A stretch of 64,000 nucleotides of DNA from CALVGQ01 sp964370435 (GTDB taxonomy: Bacteria > Bacillota_I > Bacilli_A > Erysipelotrichales > Erysipelotrichaceae): NCBI GenBank assembly GCA_964370435.1, contig CAYJJG010000003.1:1-64000 (forward strand). The letters run 5' to 3'. The first letter of the stretch is position 1. Each line of letters opens with the position of its first letter. Position numbers and translations under genes: made by a program. Positions 26,860 to 36,085 of this stretch are shown here, one piece after another. Under the pieces are notes generated by a model. That model was not told the origin of the DNA, ran no database searches, and saw only the letters and a list, made by a program, of their open reading frames with translations.

Positions 26860-27354
26860 TTATAATTTTAAAACTTTTTCTAATTTCTCTGCTGATTCTT
26901 CTGGTGTCGTTTGATAAACGGTTTCAATCTTACAATCAAGAATCTTTTTGAATACTTCCACTTCTTCAGGGTAAGCATATAAATTATGTCCATATACTGT
27001 ACGTTGTTGATCCGCTTTTTTAGCAGCGATACGTCCATAATTTCCAATGTTAACGAGCGGAATATTTTGTACTTCCTTTAAAATTGTTAATAAATCATCT
27101 GGGTTACTGACAATTACTAAAATCTTTAAAGCCTCTGTTCTTGGATCATTTAGTAATGTAATTGCATCACTGACTTTTTTAATTGCTACCTTCGCAGTGC
27201 TAGGAGCAGCCATCATCAATGATTTTTGGATTATCATATTACCTGCAGCTTCATCATTAGCTACAACAATACGATCAACACCCGTATGACGAGACCACTT
27301 AATGGCAACTTGTCCATGAATTAGTCTTTCATCTAATCGAATTAATTTAATCAT
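26860..27354 (-). CDS. PTS mannose-family EIIB component
   Basis: Cytosolic phosphocarrier IIB, 164 residues. The active histidine is His13 in RLDERLIHGQVAIKW, a strict family motif. It receives phosphate from EIIA and passes it to the sugar in EIIC/D. It is a separate gene here, whereas Escherichia coli has EIIA and EIIB fused. It lies 14 bases downstream of the EIIA gene. Confidence 0.96.
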   Translation of the reverse strand: MIKLIRLDERLIHGQVAIKWSRHTGVDRIVVANDEAAGNMIIQKSLMMAAPSTAKVAIKKVSDAITLLNDPRTEALKILVIVSNPDDLLTILKEVQNIPLVNIGNYGRIAAKKADQQRTVYGHNLYAYPEEVEVFKKILDCKIETVYQTTPEESAEKLEKVLKL

Positions 27355-27368
27355 TGTTCATCCTCCAT

Positions 27369-27776
27369 TTAAAAAAATTCATCTTCAGTTAGTTCTTCAC
27401 TTTGTAAATCAACTACCCGAAGCATTTCTTGGCTTTGCTTTACAGTCGCTAATAATTCATCGTTAGTAATAGTCTCTTTCAAACTTAATTCTAGTACACA
27501 TGCTAAATTAACTCCTGCTACTAAGAAAGTATTTGATCTATCCAAATATAAAGCCATTTGTTGATTTACACTACCACCATATAGATCAGATAACAGCAGT
27601 ACTTGATCATCATCACTTACATTTTCATAAAATTCATCCAAACAATCTTTTATGTTTTGCTCATCAACATAAGCATCAAACACAGTAATGTTATCAGTTG
27701 CTCCACATAAAATATCAAGAGAACTTTTTATCCCACTAGCGAAATGTCCGTGTGATGATAAGAAAATTTTTAACAT
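27369..27776 (-). CDS. PTS mannose-family EIIA component
   Basis: Cytosolic phosphocarrier IIA, 135 residues. The phosphorylated histidine is expected to be His9 in SSHGHFASG, aligned to GTHGWAA of enteric ManX. It is the first gene of the operon, with GAAGGAGG before the ATG and a perfect cre match in the leader 25-40 bases upstream. Confidence 0.94.
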   Translation of the reverse strand: MLKIFLSSHGHFASGIKSSLDILCGATDNITVFDAYVDEQNIKDCLDEFYENVSDDDQVLLLSDLYGGSVNQQMALYLDRSNTFLVAGVNLACVLELSLKETITNDELLATVKQSQEMLRVVDLQSEELTEDEFF

Positions 27777-27800
27777 CGATAACCTCCTTCCCCTTTAAGA

Positions 27801-27816
27801 TTGATAACGCTTTCAT
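27801..27816 (-). promoter_or_regulatory. CcpA catabolite-responsive element (cre)
   Basis: On the minus strand ATGAAAGCGTTATCAA fits the cre consensus WTGNNARCGNWWWCAW at every position. It sits between the presumed start site and the EIIA start codon, where CcpA binding would repress transcription when preferred sugars are present. Confidence 0.8.
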
Positions 27817-27879
27817 CTATAAATTTAATATACCTATAATAAAAGCTATAAGCTATGTATTTTTTTTCAGTGCAATAAG

Positions 27880-27924
27880 TGAAAAGCATCCCTATTTCAC
27901 TAGTTTAAGTGAAATAGGGATGCT
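27880..27924 (-). terminator. Long hairpin across the PRD regulator stop codon
   Basis: Perfect 17-bp arms (27885-27901 and 27908-27924) around a 6-base loop; the regulator stop lies in the loop region. On the minus strand it is followed by TTTTC only, so termination may be partial. Confidence 0.65.
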
Positions 27925-29885
27925 CTAATATCTGAATCAAGGATAATTTTAAGTTGTTCTTGAAGTGATTTTCCTATAATTGTACTAGCCAAAGAAAGAT
28001 CTTGGCATAGTGTTATAATTAATAGCCTCATAATTTTAATATATTCGACATCATTTTTAAGGTCTAATGACATGATTACTATAGCCTCAATTTCTTTAGC
28101 GTGCCACTGTTTTAATGCAGATAATTGATAGATTTCAAAAATATCATTATTAACATACTTATAATTTATTTGTATTAAAGCTATTTTATTTAATACAACA
28201 CAGTGTGCAAGTTGCTTTAAATCCTCGTGTAATTCTTCAATACTTTTGGAGTCTTTACCCATTTTAAAAGAAATCAATTGAAGAAAAGAGGAAACATCTT
28301 GAAATCTAAAATTTTTATAAACTGTAATTTCATTGATATCAAAAAGTTTAACTAGACTATCAAAATTTATTTTACTAGTTACAATTTTTCTTTGAAACTC
28401 ATAAATTTGCCGATCACAAGGATAGGTATTCCAATAAATACTCGGTATTTGATACTTATAGAATACTTGCGATAGATTAATAATAGCTAAATCATAATCT
28501 TCTGGATTTACTTTGCGGACTTCATAAAGTTCAAAACAATCAATACTGCTAAAATTCCCCTGAAATTGCTTTTCAATAAAAGATTTCCATACCTTAGATG
28601 AATCAATACCTTCTTTTGAACATAACGCCAATTTTAACGCTTTACTATTGATTTTTAAATTATTTATCATAATTCTAAATTTATCTGCAATTTTTATAAT
28701 TGAAATTAATGCCATCTTAGCGTTATGTTCTTTTTCAAATAATATACTACATTGGTGAGCTAATTTAAACTCAATAGGATATTCAATTAAACGATTAAGC
28801 GAAGACTCCGTTGACTTCACTATATGGGCTATACAACCAAATTTATTTTGAATAAAAATAGGTATAAATACACTAATTAGGTATTTAAGGTTTTCTTCAT
28901 TATTTATCACATCCACATTAAACTCTTCTTTAATCATTCTTAAACATTGTTTTGAAAAAGTGCGCACTTCTTTATATATAGGTGCATATTCTTCTTCTAT
29001 CTTACTGTCCTTCATAATATCTGCAAAAAACAAAAAATATAAAGCTAGGGCAGCAACTTCTTCTTCATTTACTTCAAAACCTTCAAAATCTTGTAACTGT
29101 CTTATTACTTCTTCAGCAATAGCATATTGATTAAATTTTTTTATCCAAGAAATCTGTTTATGTTCGAGTTTAATAGTAAATCCTTCTTGAAAACGACTAG
29201 ACATTAAACATAAATACCTTGATAAAAGCTGCGTATAGTCATCTATGATATGAATATTAAAATCTCTCAAAACCTTCAATAAAATATGTCTAATTTCATA
29301 GCGTTCCTCTTCCTCTCTTAAAAAGTAAGAGGAATACTTTTCTGACGTATATAATGTTAATCCTTCATGGTAATGCATTTCAAAAATATAAAGCATCAAA
29401 GAGCGTCTATTAAATTCATTACCTTTAATTAAATACCCTGATTCACCTTTTCTTGCAATACTCATATTGTAAGCTTTAAGTATTTCCCTAGTGGTTTTTA
29501 ATTCTTCTTTGATAGCACTTTTAGTCCAGTATAGTTCTTCAATAATATCATCTATTGTTGTATCGCTGTTTTCAACAATTATTCTTCTAAGAATATCATT
29601 GGTTCTATTTTGAATTTCCATTTCTTGATAGGCATACAATATATTTAATTGATATTTTATCGGCTCGAATATTTCCTCATCAGTAATTATAAGTTTATAC
29701 CCTAACCCTTTTTTAGAAATAATATTTGCTCCAGATGCTTTAGCAAATATTTCTAGTTCCATAATATCAGTTTTAATAGTCCTATTCGTTACTCCAACTA
29801 TTTTAGCTAACTCATATGAACTTAGAAAATCATTATTGATTAAAGCATGAAAACATTTCAATATTCTTTTCTTTTCATTTATCAT
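27900..29885 (-). CDS. PRD-containing PTS-linked transcription regulator
   Basis: A 661-residue regulator of the MtlR/ManR (BglG-like) type. An N-terminal HTH covers about residues 5-60 (SSYELAKIVGVTNRTIKTDIMELE is the recognition region, shown in part). Two PTS regulation domains follow at about 170-400, then a GatB-like EIIB region, and a degenerate EIIA-like C-terminus. No sigma-54 interaction domain is seen, so it is not of LevR type. AGGAGGTG before the ATG at 29885 fixes the start; the frame opens at 29915. It lies upstream of the mannose-family PTS operon on the same strand and presumably activates it according to PTS phosphorylation state. Confidence 0.85.
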   Translation of the reverse strand: MINEKKRILKCFHALINNDFLSSYELAKIVGVTNRTIKTDIMELEIFAKASGANIISKKGLGYKLIITDEEIFEPIKYQLNILYAYQEMEIQNRTNDILRRIIVENSDTTIDDIIEELYWTKSAIKEELKTTREILKAYNMSIARKGESGYLIKGNEFNRRSLMLYIFEMHYHEGLTLYTSEKYSSYFLREEEERYEIRHILLKVLRDFNIHIIDDYTQLLSRYLCLMSSRFQEGFTIKLEHKQISWIKKFNQYAIAEEVIRQLQDFEGFEVNEEEVAALALYFLFFADIMKDSKIEEEYAPIYKEVRTFSKQCLRMIKEEFNVDVINNEENLKYLISVFIPIFIQNKFGCIAHIVKSTESSLNRLIEYPIEFKLAHQCSILFEKEHNAKMALISIIKIADKFRIMINNLKINSKALKLALCSKEGIDSSKVWKSFIEKQFQGNFSSIDCFELYEVRKVNPEDYDLAIINLSQVFYKYQIPSIYWNTYPCDRQIYEFQRKIVTSKINFDSLVKLFDINEITVYKNFRFQDVSSFLQLISFKMGKDSKSIEELHEDLKQLAHCVVLNKIALIQINYKYVNNDIFEIYQLSALKQWHAKEIEAIVIMSLDLKNDVEYIKIMRLLIITLCQDLSLASTIIGKSLQEQLKIILDSDIRASLFHLN

Positions 29886-29942
29886 GGTACACCTCCTATC
29901 ACCGCTTAGCAACATAAATTAATTCTAGTTAACTAACAAAGC

Positions 29943-29971
29943 ATTATATATTTTATTTTAATTTTTCTAAA
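29943..29971 (-). promoter_or_regulatory. Promoter of the PRD regulator gene
   Basis: TTTAGA (29966-29971), a 17-base spacer and TATAAT (29943-29948) on the minus strand, 57 bases upstream of the start codon. Confidence 0.55.
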
Positions 29972-30240
29972 TAATTACAAAGCACACTCAAACATTCTTC
30001 CAAATAAAGCGCTATATATCGAGTATAAACAAGTTTTATCACTTCTTTTGGTACAAATTATTTTTTATTTCTTGCTTTTTAACCTCATAAGTAACCTCAC
30101 TTTTATATTTTACTATATATTTTATATTTGGCAAATAATTCATTTTAGTAACAAAGCATGTTACACACCCTACAAATAGTTTAACCTTTCTTACATTTCT
30201 TATCCTATTTTGTAAAACTCATTAACAATAATTTATCTAA
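29972..30240. other. AT-rich intergenic stretch
   Basis: I see no coding frame above seven codons with a ribosome site, no tRNA-like fold and no riboswitch that I recognise. It separates the regulator promoter from the terminator of the lipoprotein gene. Confidence 0.5.
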
Positions 30241-30268
30241 TAAAAAAGCTCAGACAATGAACTGAGCT
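30241..30268 (-). terminator. Terminator of the lipoprotein gene
   Basis: GCTCAG and CTGAGC pair across an 8-base loop and are followed by six Ts on the minus strand. Confidence 0.85.
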
Positions 30269-30274
30269 CCTATT

Positions 30275-31090
30275 TTAATATTCTATGTATTCCTCAATAT
30301 CTTCTGGAACAGGCACTTCGAATGGCTCACCAAAATTAAGATAAGTCATATCAATGTTGATTTCAACACTAGTCGCTTTTTCTTGAATCATGGTGCCTAC
30401 ACTCAGCATTAGATGTTGACTAACTGGATTATGATTAGCATCGAGCACATAACTTCCCGTTAGTTGATTTATTTCAATTTTATCAACATCAGAAAATCCA
30501 TCTAAGCTATCAAAGAGCCCTAAGGATGTCAAGTTTTCAAAAAATTCATTACTATCATTTTCATATGTTAGTACAATATTTCCTGATTCTTCTTTTATTG
30601 TAACATTTGTTAATAATTCTTCTGTCACAGGAGCAATTTGGTGTTCACTAAGATTAATTACTTCATCAAATACTGCTTGCACTTTCATTTTATTACCAAA
30701 AGTTTCTAAATAAATATATCCATCCATATAGAACGTCTCAGCAACTAGTTCACCACCCATTAACTCTGTTGTTGAAAGGCTATAAAACTGCATGTTTTCT
30801 TTGTCACTAGCATCCATCATCATTTGTGATGTCGTTGTTGACTCAAAACTCATCATTTCTTCTGCAGTAACACTTGTGTGCATCACCATATTTACATTTA
30901 AATAATCCTGATTGCTGGCATTTGTAAAAATATCTAATATTTCTTTTTGATTTAATGATATGGTTTCTTGAGAAACATTATTTGTTGGAGTTACTTCTTG
31001 CGGGTTATTGTTTGCTTCATTACAGCCGCTTAATGATAGCACTATCGCCAATTGTAGTGATATCACTAAAAGTTTTTTTAACATCTTCAT
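30275..31090 (-). CDS. Putative lipoprotein, DUF6612-like
   Basis: A 271-residue lipoprotein: signal peptide with lipobox LSLSGC, Cys at residue 23, then an acidic low-complexity linker. The body alternates strands in the pattern of the LolA/LppX-like superfamily, with MVMHTSVTAEEMMSF, AETFYMDGYIYLETFGNKMK and TGSYVLDANHNPVSQHLMLS resembling Bacillota proteins annotated DUF6612. The likely location is the outer face of the membrane. The function is unknown; lipid or ligand binding would fit the fold. It is a single gene. Confidence 0.7.
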   Translation of the reverse strand: MKMLKKLLVISLQLAIVLSLSGCNEANNNPQEVTPTNNVSQETISLNQKEILDIFTNASNQDYLNVNMVMHTSVTAEEMMSFESTTTSQMMMDASDKENMQFYSLSTTELMGGELVAETFYMDGYIYLETFGNKMKVQAVFDEVINLSEHQIAPVTEELLTNVTIKEESGNIVLTYENDSNEFFENLTSLGLFDSLDGFSDVDKIEINQLTGSYVLDANHNPVSQHLMLSVGTMIQEKATSVEINIDMTYLNFGEPFEVPVPEDIEEYIEY

Positions 31091-31146
31091 TTCCCCCTCA
31101 CTAAGGCCAGGCCTAAAGTATGGTTATTATACTATAAAACTATTCT

Positions 31147-31989
31147 TTATGATAGTTTTAATGCAATGAAATATCCTAATACTCCTGTAATAATTCCAGT
31201 AATTAGTGTTACGATACTCAAATCATTAAAAGCATTCATAAGTACAATCGCAAAAGGTGATGCAACAATCAATCCCATGATTACGCTATAAGCATAATTA
31301 GGAAGTCTTTTTAGCATATAGTCAATTATTTTTGAAATTACTCCAATGCCTAAAATAACACCAATACCCATAGGTAATAAAATAAAACCTTGATGCATTA
31401 ATGCTGCTATATCCAATTCAGTAAGTGCTACAATAAAGGATTTTACAGCTGCTAATATTGGATGATAAAAACCTAAAATCATAAGTACCATTGAGCCACT
31501 TACTCCGGGAATTACCATAGTTGCACTTGCAATAATTCCTACAAAAAATAAAACTACAAAATTTATTAAATTTAATGATATGGTCGCTCCAGTATCTACT
31601 GTTTCATTACTTGTTGCTAAGAAAACCACAAGTAAAAAAGCAATTACTCCTACGATATAATGAGTTACCTTGAGCGCATCTTTATCAATTCTCTTAGTAA
31701 TTAAAGGTATACCTCCAAGTATTAACCCAATAAAAAATACATTAGTTTGCAATGAAAAGTTTTCAAATAAGTATGTAATCACGAATGATAATACACCTAC
31801 ACCAAGTACCGCACCAACACCAATAGGTGCTAAAAAGGCAACACTTTCTTTGAATTCTTTTTTTATATTAGTTATAGCATGGATGAGTTTATCATAAATT
31901 CCCATAGAAACTGCCATGGTTCCTCCACTAACACCAGGTATGATATTAGCAACGCCAATTACAGCACCTTTTAATAATAGTATAATCAT
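31147..31989 (-). CDS. popT: DUF368 membrane protein, PopT-type polyprenyl-phosphate transporter
   Basis: A 280-residue polytopic membrane protein with the DUF368 signature GVANIIPGVSGGTMAVSMGIY near the N-terminus and a second inverted copy, TMVIPGVSGSMVLMILGFY, in the middle, showing internal duplication. DUF368 proteins have been shown to recycle undecaprenyl phosphate across the membrane (PopT). It would serve cell wall and glycopolymer synthesis. It has its own promoter and ends 56 bases before the lipoprotein start. Confidence 0.88.
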   Translation of the reverse strand: MIILLLKGAVIGVANIIPGVSGGTMAVSMGIYDKLIHAITNIKKEFKESVAFLAPIGVGAVLGVGVLSFVITYLFENFSLQTNVFFIGLILGGIPLITKRIDKDALKVTHYIVGVIAFLLVVFLATSNETVDTGATISLNLINFVVLFFVGIIASATMVIPGVSGSMVLMILGFYHPILAAVKSFIVALTELDIAALMHQGFILLPMGIGVILGIGVISKIIDYMLKRLPNYAYSVIMGLIVASPFAIVLMNAFNDLSIVTLITGIITGVLGYFIALKLS

Positions 31990-32015
31990 AGATACTCCTT
32001 TATAAGTTCTATGGT

Positions 32016-32044
32016 ATTATATCCTATTGTCTGTCCTGTTACAA
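32016..32044 (-). promoter_or_regulatory. Promoter of the DUF368 gene
   Basis: TTGTAA (32039-32044), a 17-base spacer and TATAAT (32016-32021) on the minus strand. Confidence 0.7.
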
Positions 32045-32072
32045 CAAATAAGTATTATTTCTTAACTTTCGC

Positions 32073-32101
32073 TTGTCAATTACTAATCGATATGGTATTA
32101 T
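32073..32101 (+). promoter_or_regulatory. Promoter of the tRNA-Glu/tRNA-Trp operon
   Basis: TTGTCA (32073-32078), a 17-base spacer and TATTAT (32096-32101) with a TGG extension, 19 bases upstream of the first tRNA. Confidence 0.75.
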
Positions 32102-32120
32102 TTATTGGCACTAAAACAAT

Positions 32121-32197
32121 GGCTCGTTGGTGAAGCGGCTTAACACAGCGCCCTTTCACGGCGTCATTCACGGGTTCGAATCCCGTACGAGTCACCA
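32121..32197 (+). tRNA. tRNA-Glu (UUC)
   Basis: A full cloverleaf can be drawn: acceptor GGCTCGT/ACGAGTC, anticodon loop CTTTCAC giving anticodon TTC, T-arm with GTTCGAATC, discriminator A and an encoded CCA. Confidence 0.95.
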
Positions 32198-32198
32198 C

Positions 32199-32272
32199 AG
32201 GGGTGTAGTACAATGGTAGTATTACGGTCTCCAAAACCGCAGATGGGAGTTCGATCCTCTCCACCCCTGCCA
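32199..32272 (+). tRNA. tRNA-Trp (CCA)
   Basis: Acceptor AGGGGTG/CACCCCT, anticodon loop CTCCAAA giving anticodon CCA, T-arm with AGTTCGATCCT, discriminator G as usual for bacterial tRNA-Trp, and an encoded CCA. It begins one base after tRNA-Glu. Confidence 0.95.
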
Positions 32273-32283
32273 GTTGCAATCTT

Positions 32284-32313
32284 GCTATATCTATAAGGGA
32301 TATAGCTTTTTTT
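32284..32313 (+). terminator. Terminator of the tRNA operon
   Basis: GCTATATC and GATATAGC pair around a 7-base loop and are followed by seven Ts. Confidence 0.85.
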
Positions 32314-32365
32314 ATTTATATTTACACCAATACATGGTAAAATAAGTTAAAAGCGAGGTAGATTT

Positions 32366-33139
32366 ATGATTGATTATACAGAAGGTTCAAATAAGCAATA
32401 TCATATAGGTGTTGGTAGTGAAGATGTAGGTAAATATGTTATATTACCTGGTGATCCTAAACGATGCGCTAAAATTGCAAAACATTTTGATAATGCTGTA
32501 TTAGTAGGAGATTCAAGAGAATATGTAACTTATACTGGAACATTAGATGGTGTAAAAGTAAGTGTAACTTCTACTGGTATCGGAGGTCCTTCAGCTTCAA
32601 TAGCAATGGAAGAATTAGTTGCATGTGGTGCACATACTTTTATTCGTGTAGGAACATGTGGGGGTATGGATACTGATGTAAAAGGTGGCGATGTAGTTAT
32701 TGCCACAGGTGCTATTCGATTTGAAGGAACTACCAAAGAATATGCCCCAATCGAATTCCCAGCAATTGCAGATTTCAATCTTGTTAATCACTTGGTAAGT
32801 GCAGCTAAACAATTAAACCAAACTTACCATACGGGTATTGTACAGTGTAAAGATGCTTTTTATGGGCAACATCGTCCAGAATCATTACCTAATCACTTTG
32901 AGTTAAACCAAAAATGGGATGCTTGGTTAAGATTAGGAACTAAGGCATCTGAAATGGAATCAGCAGCCTTATTCATTGTAGCTAGTTACTTAAAAGTACG
33001 ATGCGGTTCTTGTTTTTTAGTGGTAGCTAATCAAGAGCGTGAGCGTCAAGGATTATCAAATCCTCAAGTACATGATACTGAAGTAGCAATTAAGGTTGCA
33101 GTTGAAGCACTACGTTTAGCAATCCAAAACGACAAATAA
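32366..33139 (+). CDS. udp: Uridine phosphorylase
   Basis: Cytosolic nucleoside phosphorylase of the PNP/UDP family (trimeric-hexameric fold), 257 residues. Phosphate and ribose motifs are present: LPGDPKRCAKIA, STGIGGPSASIAMEELVACG, RVGTCGGMD and ASEMESAALFIVASYL. The combination GIGGPS...IAMEEL and EMESAALF favours uridine phosphorylase over purine nucleoside phosphorylase. GCGAGG precedes the ATG. With deoC elsewhere in the window it fits nucleoside salvage. Confidence 0.9.
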   Translation: MIDYTEGSNKQYHIGVGSEDVGKYVILPGDPKRCAKIAKHFDNAVLVGDSREYVTYTGTLDGVKVSVTSTGIGGPSASIAMEELVACGAHTFIRVGTCGGMDTDVKGGDVVIATGAIRFEGTTKEYAPIEFPAIADFNLVNHLVSAAKQLNQTYHTGIVQCKDAFYGQHRPESLPNHFELNQKWDAWLRLGTKASEMESAALFIVASYLKVRCGSCFLVVANQERERQGLSNPQVHDTEVAIKVAVEALRLAIQNDK

Positions 33140-33152
33140 TATTATAAAAATG

Positions 33153-33195
33153 AAGGGTAGAAAGTACTTAAGTACTTTCTACCCTTTTCTTTTTT
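33153..33195. terminator. Bidirectional terminator between udp and the surface glucosaminidase
   Basis: A fully palindromic 34-base element (33153-33186, 17-bp arms) is followed by TTCTTTTTT on the plus strand. It is shared by the convergent genes. Confidence 0.85.
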
Positions 33196-33198
33196 AAG

Positions 33199-35901
33199 CT
33201 ATTTTTTCATACGCTTTTGTTTTATTACAGTTATAGCTGCGATTAATACAAGTGAAATCAATAAAGCGATCACTAAATTAATAGTTGTCAATATCGCATA
33301 CTGATTATTTTCGAACGATAGCGTTTCTGTAATATCTTGTGCCTCATAAGTATTAGTAGTATTCCTTGTTGTAATGATATAACTACCTAGTTCATTGGTT
33401 TTAAATGTGATCCTATTCTCAGTTTGTGTTGTTGCTAAGCGAACCACATCATTTTCATGATATTGTAAAACTGTAATACTTTGACTACTATTAATTTCCT
33501 CGGGAATATCAATAGACACTATAATATAATCTTCAAGCATTAACTCTGAAGTGTTAAGTTTACCAGTTATAGTAAAACTATCACTAATTTGATAACCATT
33601 TCCGAGTGCTACCTCTTCTAGTCGCATCTTGCGCTTAGCATCAATAGTACTACTATAACTAATATAAATAGTATCTTTAAACAAGCTATTTTTATAAGCA
33701 CTTGAACTAGCTACATTAAAATACAAGCCTGAAAGGGCAAGGTTCACATCATTCTCTTTTACAACAGTATATAAGTTATCTTTTAAAGCACGATAGTAAA
33801 TTTGATCTAATGCTCTAATCTCACTAAAATTCATCCAAGGCACTTCATAAGCAACTTGTCTATCAAACAATTCTTTCAATAATATTATGTCTTCTTCACT
33901 AATTTCTTCCTTTTCAGCAAGAGCATCAATAATGTTTTCCCTTAAAGCTATAAGCGCTACTCTCTCCTCTTCTAACTCCATAGATACCGTTAGTGGATAA
34001 GAAGTCGTTGCCCCAGCGTAACTAACAAGAACTTCTTGCTTCGCCACTAATTGATTATCATAACCAGATACCATTGAGCTAGTTAATGCTACTATTTCAC
34101 TTTCACCATCTTGATACACTACCTCTATACTACCACCTGTTAAATCTAGACGATCATAATATTCCAATACAGTCGGTGGTAAAGTATGCATTTGTATTGA
34201 TTCTACTTCACGATAGTGTGCAACATAAATTTCATCTTTACTTGCTGTTGTTACTTCTTTATCCCATCCTACAAATAAAGCATTATCTTTTGTTGGTATC
34301 GGTGTGCTTACTTCACTTTGCATTGGTACTTGAAAACTTAATGTATTTTCTTCATTGTTGAATGTACCCTCTTGGGCATCTAAGGTAATTGTTACGTATA
34401 CATCTTCTTTAATCTTATCTTTGTTTAAAATGACATCAAATAATTCTTTATCAATGTACCCCACATTAGCTTGAAAATCATAACTTCCTTCAATATTTGA
34501 AAAAGAATAATAAGCGGCATCCAGTTGAATTTTATATTGTGTAGCTGTTTCCTCTAACACTACAAAACTACTATAAGGATCTGTTTCTGTTGATGTTAAC
34601 TCGTTTTGGTTTTCATCATAAATTACTATAGATTTAATGTCAGCAATAATACCTAGAGCATAAGCATTTTCATCTAATAACCCTAATTTTTCATCTAATA
34701 AATAATAGTTTTGTGCTGCTTTTTCTCCCCAATAAGGATCAGAGGCATAACTAACATTCATCCCACTAGCTTTATTGCCAAAATGTCCACCATGATACTG
34801 AAATTTATTAGGGTTCAAATAACTATTTGAAATATAATTTTTAGCATGACTATAAATAGAATTATAGACATTAAAATAGCGTGAAGCATTCTTTTCAACG
34901 TCACTATCATAAGCTGCATGACCAAATAAATTATTTCTAGTATAAGCTAAAGAACTTCTTCCTGTGGCACTTTCATTCATGGATAGTGCTAGCATCATCA
35001 TAGCGTTTGATCCAAAAATATTTTGATTTTGATAAAATCCTTGAACATTATCATAAAATTGTGACTGTGTTAATACATCATGTACTGAATCTTTGTTTTG
35101 ATCGTTGTAGTTCATTATTGAGCTATCAATTTTTAATTGATCATGGAAATATGCATCTACATCTTGTAGTGATATTTCAGTTAATGTACGATGTGATACA
35201 TATTGATAATAATTAAAATAAGGATCCTCATTATTAATTGCACCCGTATTTTGGTTGTTTCTAATATCGTCACTCATTGATTTAAAATCTTCCATCAAAT
35301 AAAAATAATGCCCATCATAACTTAAATAAACTTGATCTTTCATTAAATAGTCCGGGGCTTTTCCTAAATTAATTAATGAACTAAATCGCTCACTAGTAAC
35401 ATCACTTTTAATTTGGTGATATAAATTATCTTCAATAACAATATAACTACTTAAGCTTGTTATTTGTGATAAAGGTATAATCGTAGCATTATCTGAAAAA
35501 TCACCCATTCCAGTAGCACCGCTAATCATAAACTTTACACTATCTTCGTCACTATCTAGATATAAGGCATCTCTTCCATAACAGCCATTTACATATCCGC
35601 CATCTCTTGTGACAACATTCATAAATTCATAATTAACGCTACATCCAACACTATCGGTCGGTATCGATAAAACACCATATTCTACCGCTAATATACGCTC
35701 ATTTAAAATAATAGCTAATTCTTCATAGTCTCCCTTATTTTCTTCATAGATAACACTAGCCTGTGCCCACGAAGAAGCTTCTGCTACTTGTTTACCTGTA
35801 ATTAAATCTTCCACACTATATACTGAAGATGCAGCATGAACTGGAAAAAACATTAAACTAAATAAGATGACGCTACAGCATATCATTAATATTTTTTTCA
35901 T
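33199..35901 (-). CDS. Surface glucosaminidase with Ig-like domains
   Basis: A 900-residue secreted, membrane-anchored protein. Signal peptide at residues 1-24 (ends PVHAA). A unique N-terminal region runs to about 280. A glucosaminidase (GH73/LytB-type) domain follows at about 285-405, with the probable catalytic Glu310 in ALSMNESATGRSSLA and the family motif TRNNLFGHAAYD. An InlB-B-repeat-like segment lies at about 510-570 (DNALFVGWDKE) and a Big_3-like Ig domain at about 575-645. The C-terminus has one membrane segment (about 868-890) with a basic tail, in place of an LPXTG motif. It probably cleaves peptidoglycan glycan strands at the cell surface, in division or remodelling. Confidence 0.83.
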   Translation of the reverse strand: MKKILMICCSVILFSLMFFPVHAASSVYSVEDLITGKQVAEASSWAQASVIYEENKGDYEELAIILNERILAVEYGVLSIPTDSVGCSVNYEFMNVVTRDGGYVNGCYGRDALYLDSDEDSVKFMISGATGMGDFSDNATIIPLSQITSLSSYIVIEDNLYHQIKSDVTSERFSSLINLGKAPDYLMKDQVYLSYDGHYFYLMEDFKSMSDDIRNNQNTGAINNEDPYFNYYQYVSHRTLTEISLQDVDAYFHDQLKIDSSIMNYNDQNKDSVHDVLTQSQFYDNVQGFYQNQNIFGSNAMMMLALSMNESATGRSSLAYTRNNLFGHAAYDSDVEKNASRYFNVYNSIYSHAKNYISNSYLNPNKFQYHGGHFGNKASGMNVSYASDPYWGEKAAQNYYLLDEKLGLLDENAYALGIIADIKSIVIYDENQNELTSTETDPYSSFVVLEETATQYKIQLDAAYYSFSNIEGSYDFQANVGYIDKELFDVILNKDKIKEDVYVTITLDAQEGTFNNEENTLSFQVPMQSEVSTPIPTKDNALFVGWDKEVTTASKDEIYVAHYREVESIQMHTLPPTVLEYYDRLDLTGGSIEVVYQDGESEIVALTSSMVSGYDNQLVAKQEVLVSYAGATTSYPLTVSMELEEERVALIALRENIIDALAEKEEISEEDIILLKELFDRQVAYEVPWMNFSEIRALDQIYYRALKDNLYTVVKENDVNLALSGLYFNVASSSAYKNSLFKDTIYISYSSTIDAKRKMRLEEVALGNGYQISDSFTITGKLNTSELMLEDYIIVSIDIPEEINSSQSITVLQYHENDVVRLATTQTENRITFKTNELGSYIITTRNTTNTYEAQDITETLSFENNQYAILTTINLVIALLISLVLIAAITVIKQKRMKK

Positions 35902-36024
35902 AGGTACCTCTATTTCTATTTCTTTACTATATTTTACAATAAAATAACTATACTAGTAAATTAAATGTAGTATTTTGGTTATGCACTACACTGAGTTTCA
36001 ATAAACTACTTAGTTTTAAACTTA

Positions 36025-36067
36025 CTAAAAAAGATAACTTAAGGATGCTTTCCTACTGCTATCTTTT
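36025..36067 (-). terminator. Terminator of miaB
   Basis: AAAAGATA and TATCTTTT pair around a loop that contains a further small stem (AGGA/TCCT). It lies just after the miaB stop. Confidence 0.65.
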
Positions 36068-36085
36068 CTATTTTATTATAATGGT

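Noticed and set aside
30050..30130. Seven-codon frame (MRLKSKK) with a GTGAGG site
   Set aside because: Too short to support, and no context such as an attenuator structure.
32076..32279. 67-codon minus-strand frame over the tRNAs
   Set aside because: It is the antisense of tRNA-Glu and tRNA-Trp, which fold perfectly; no ribosome site.
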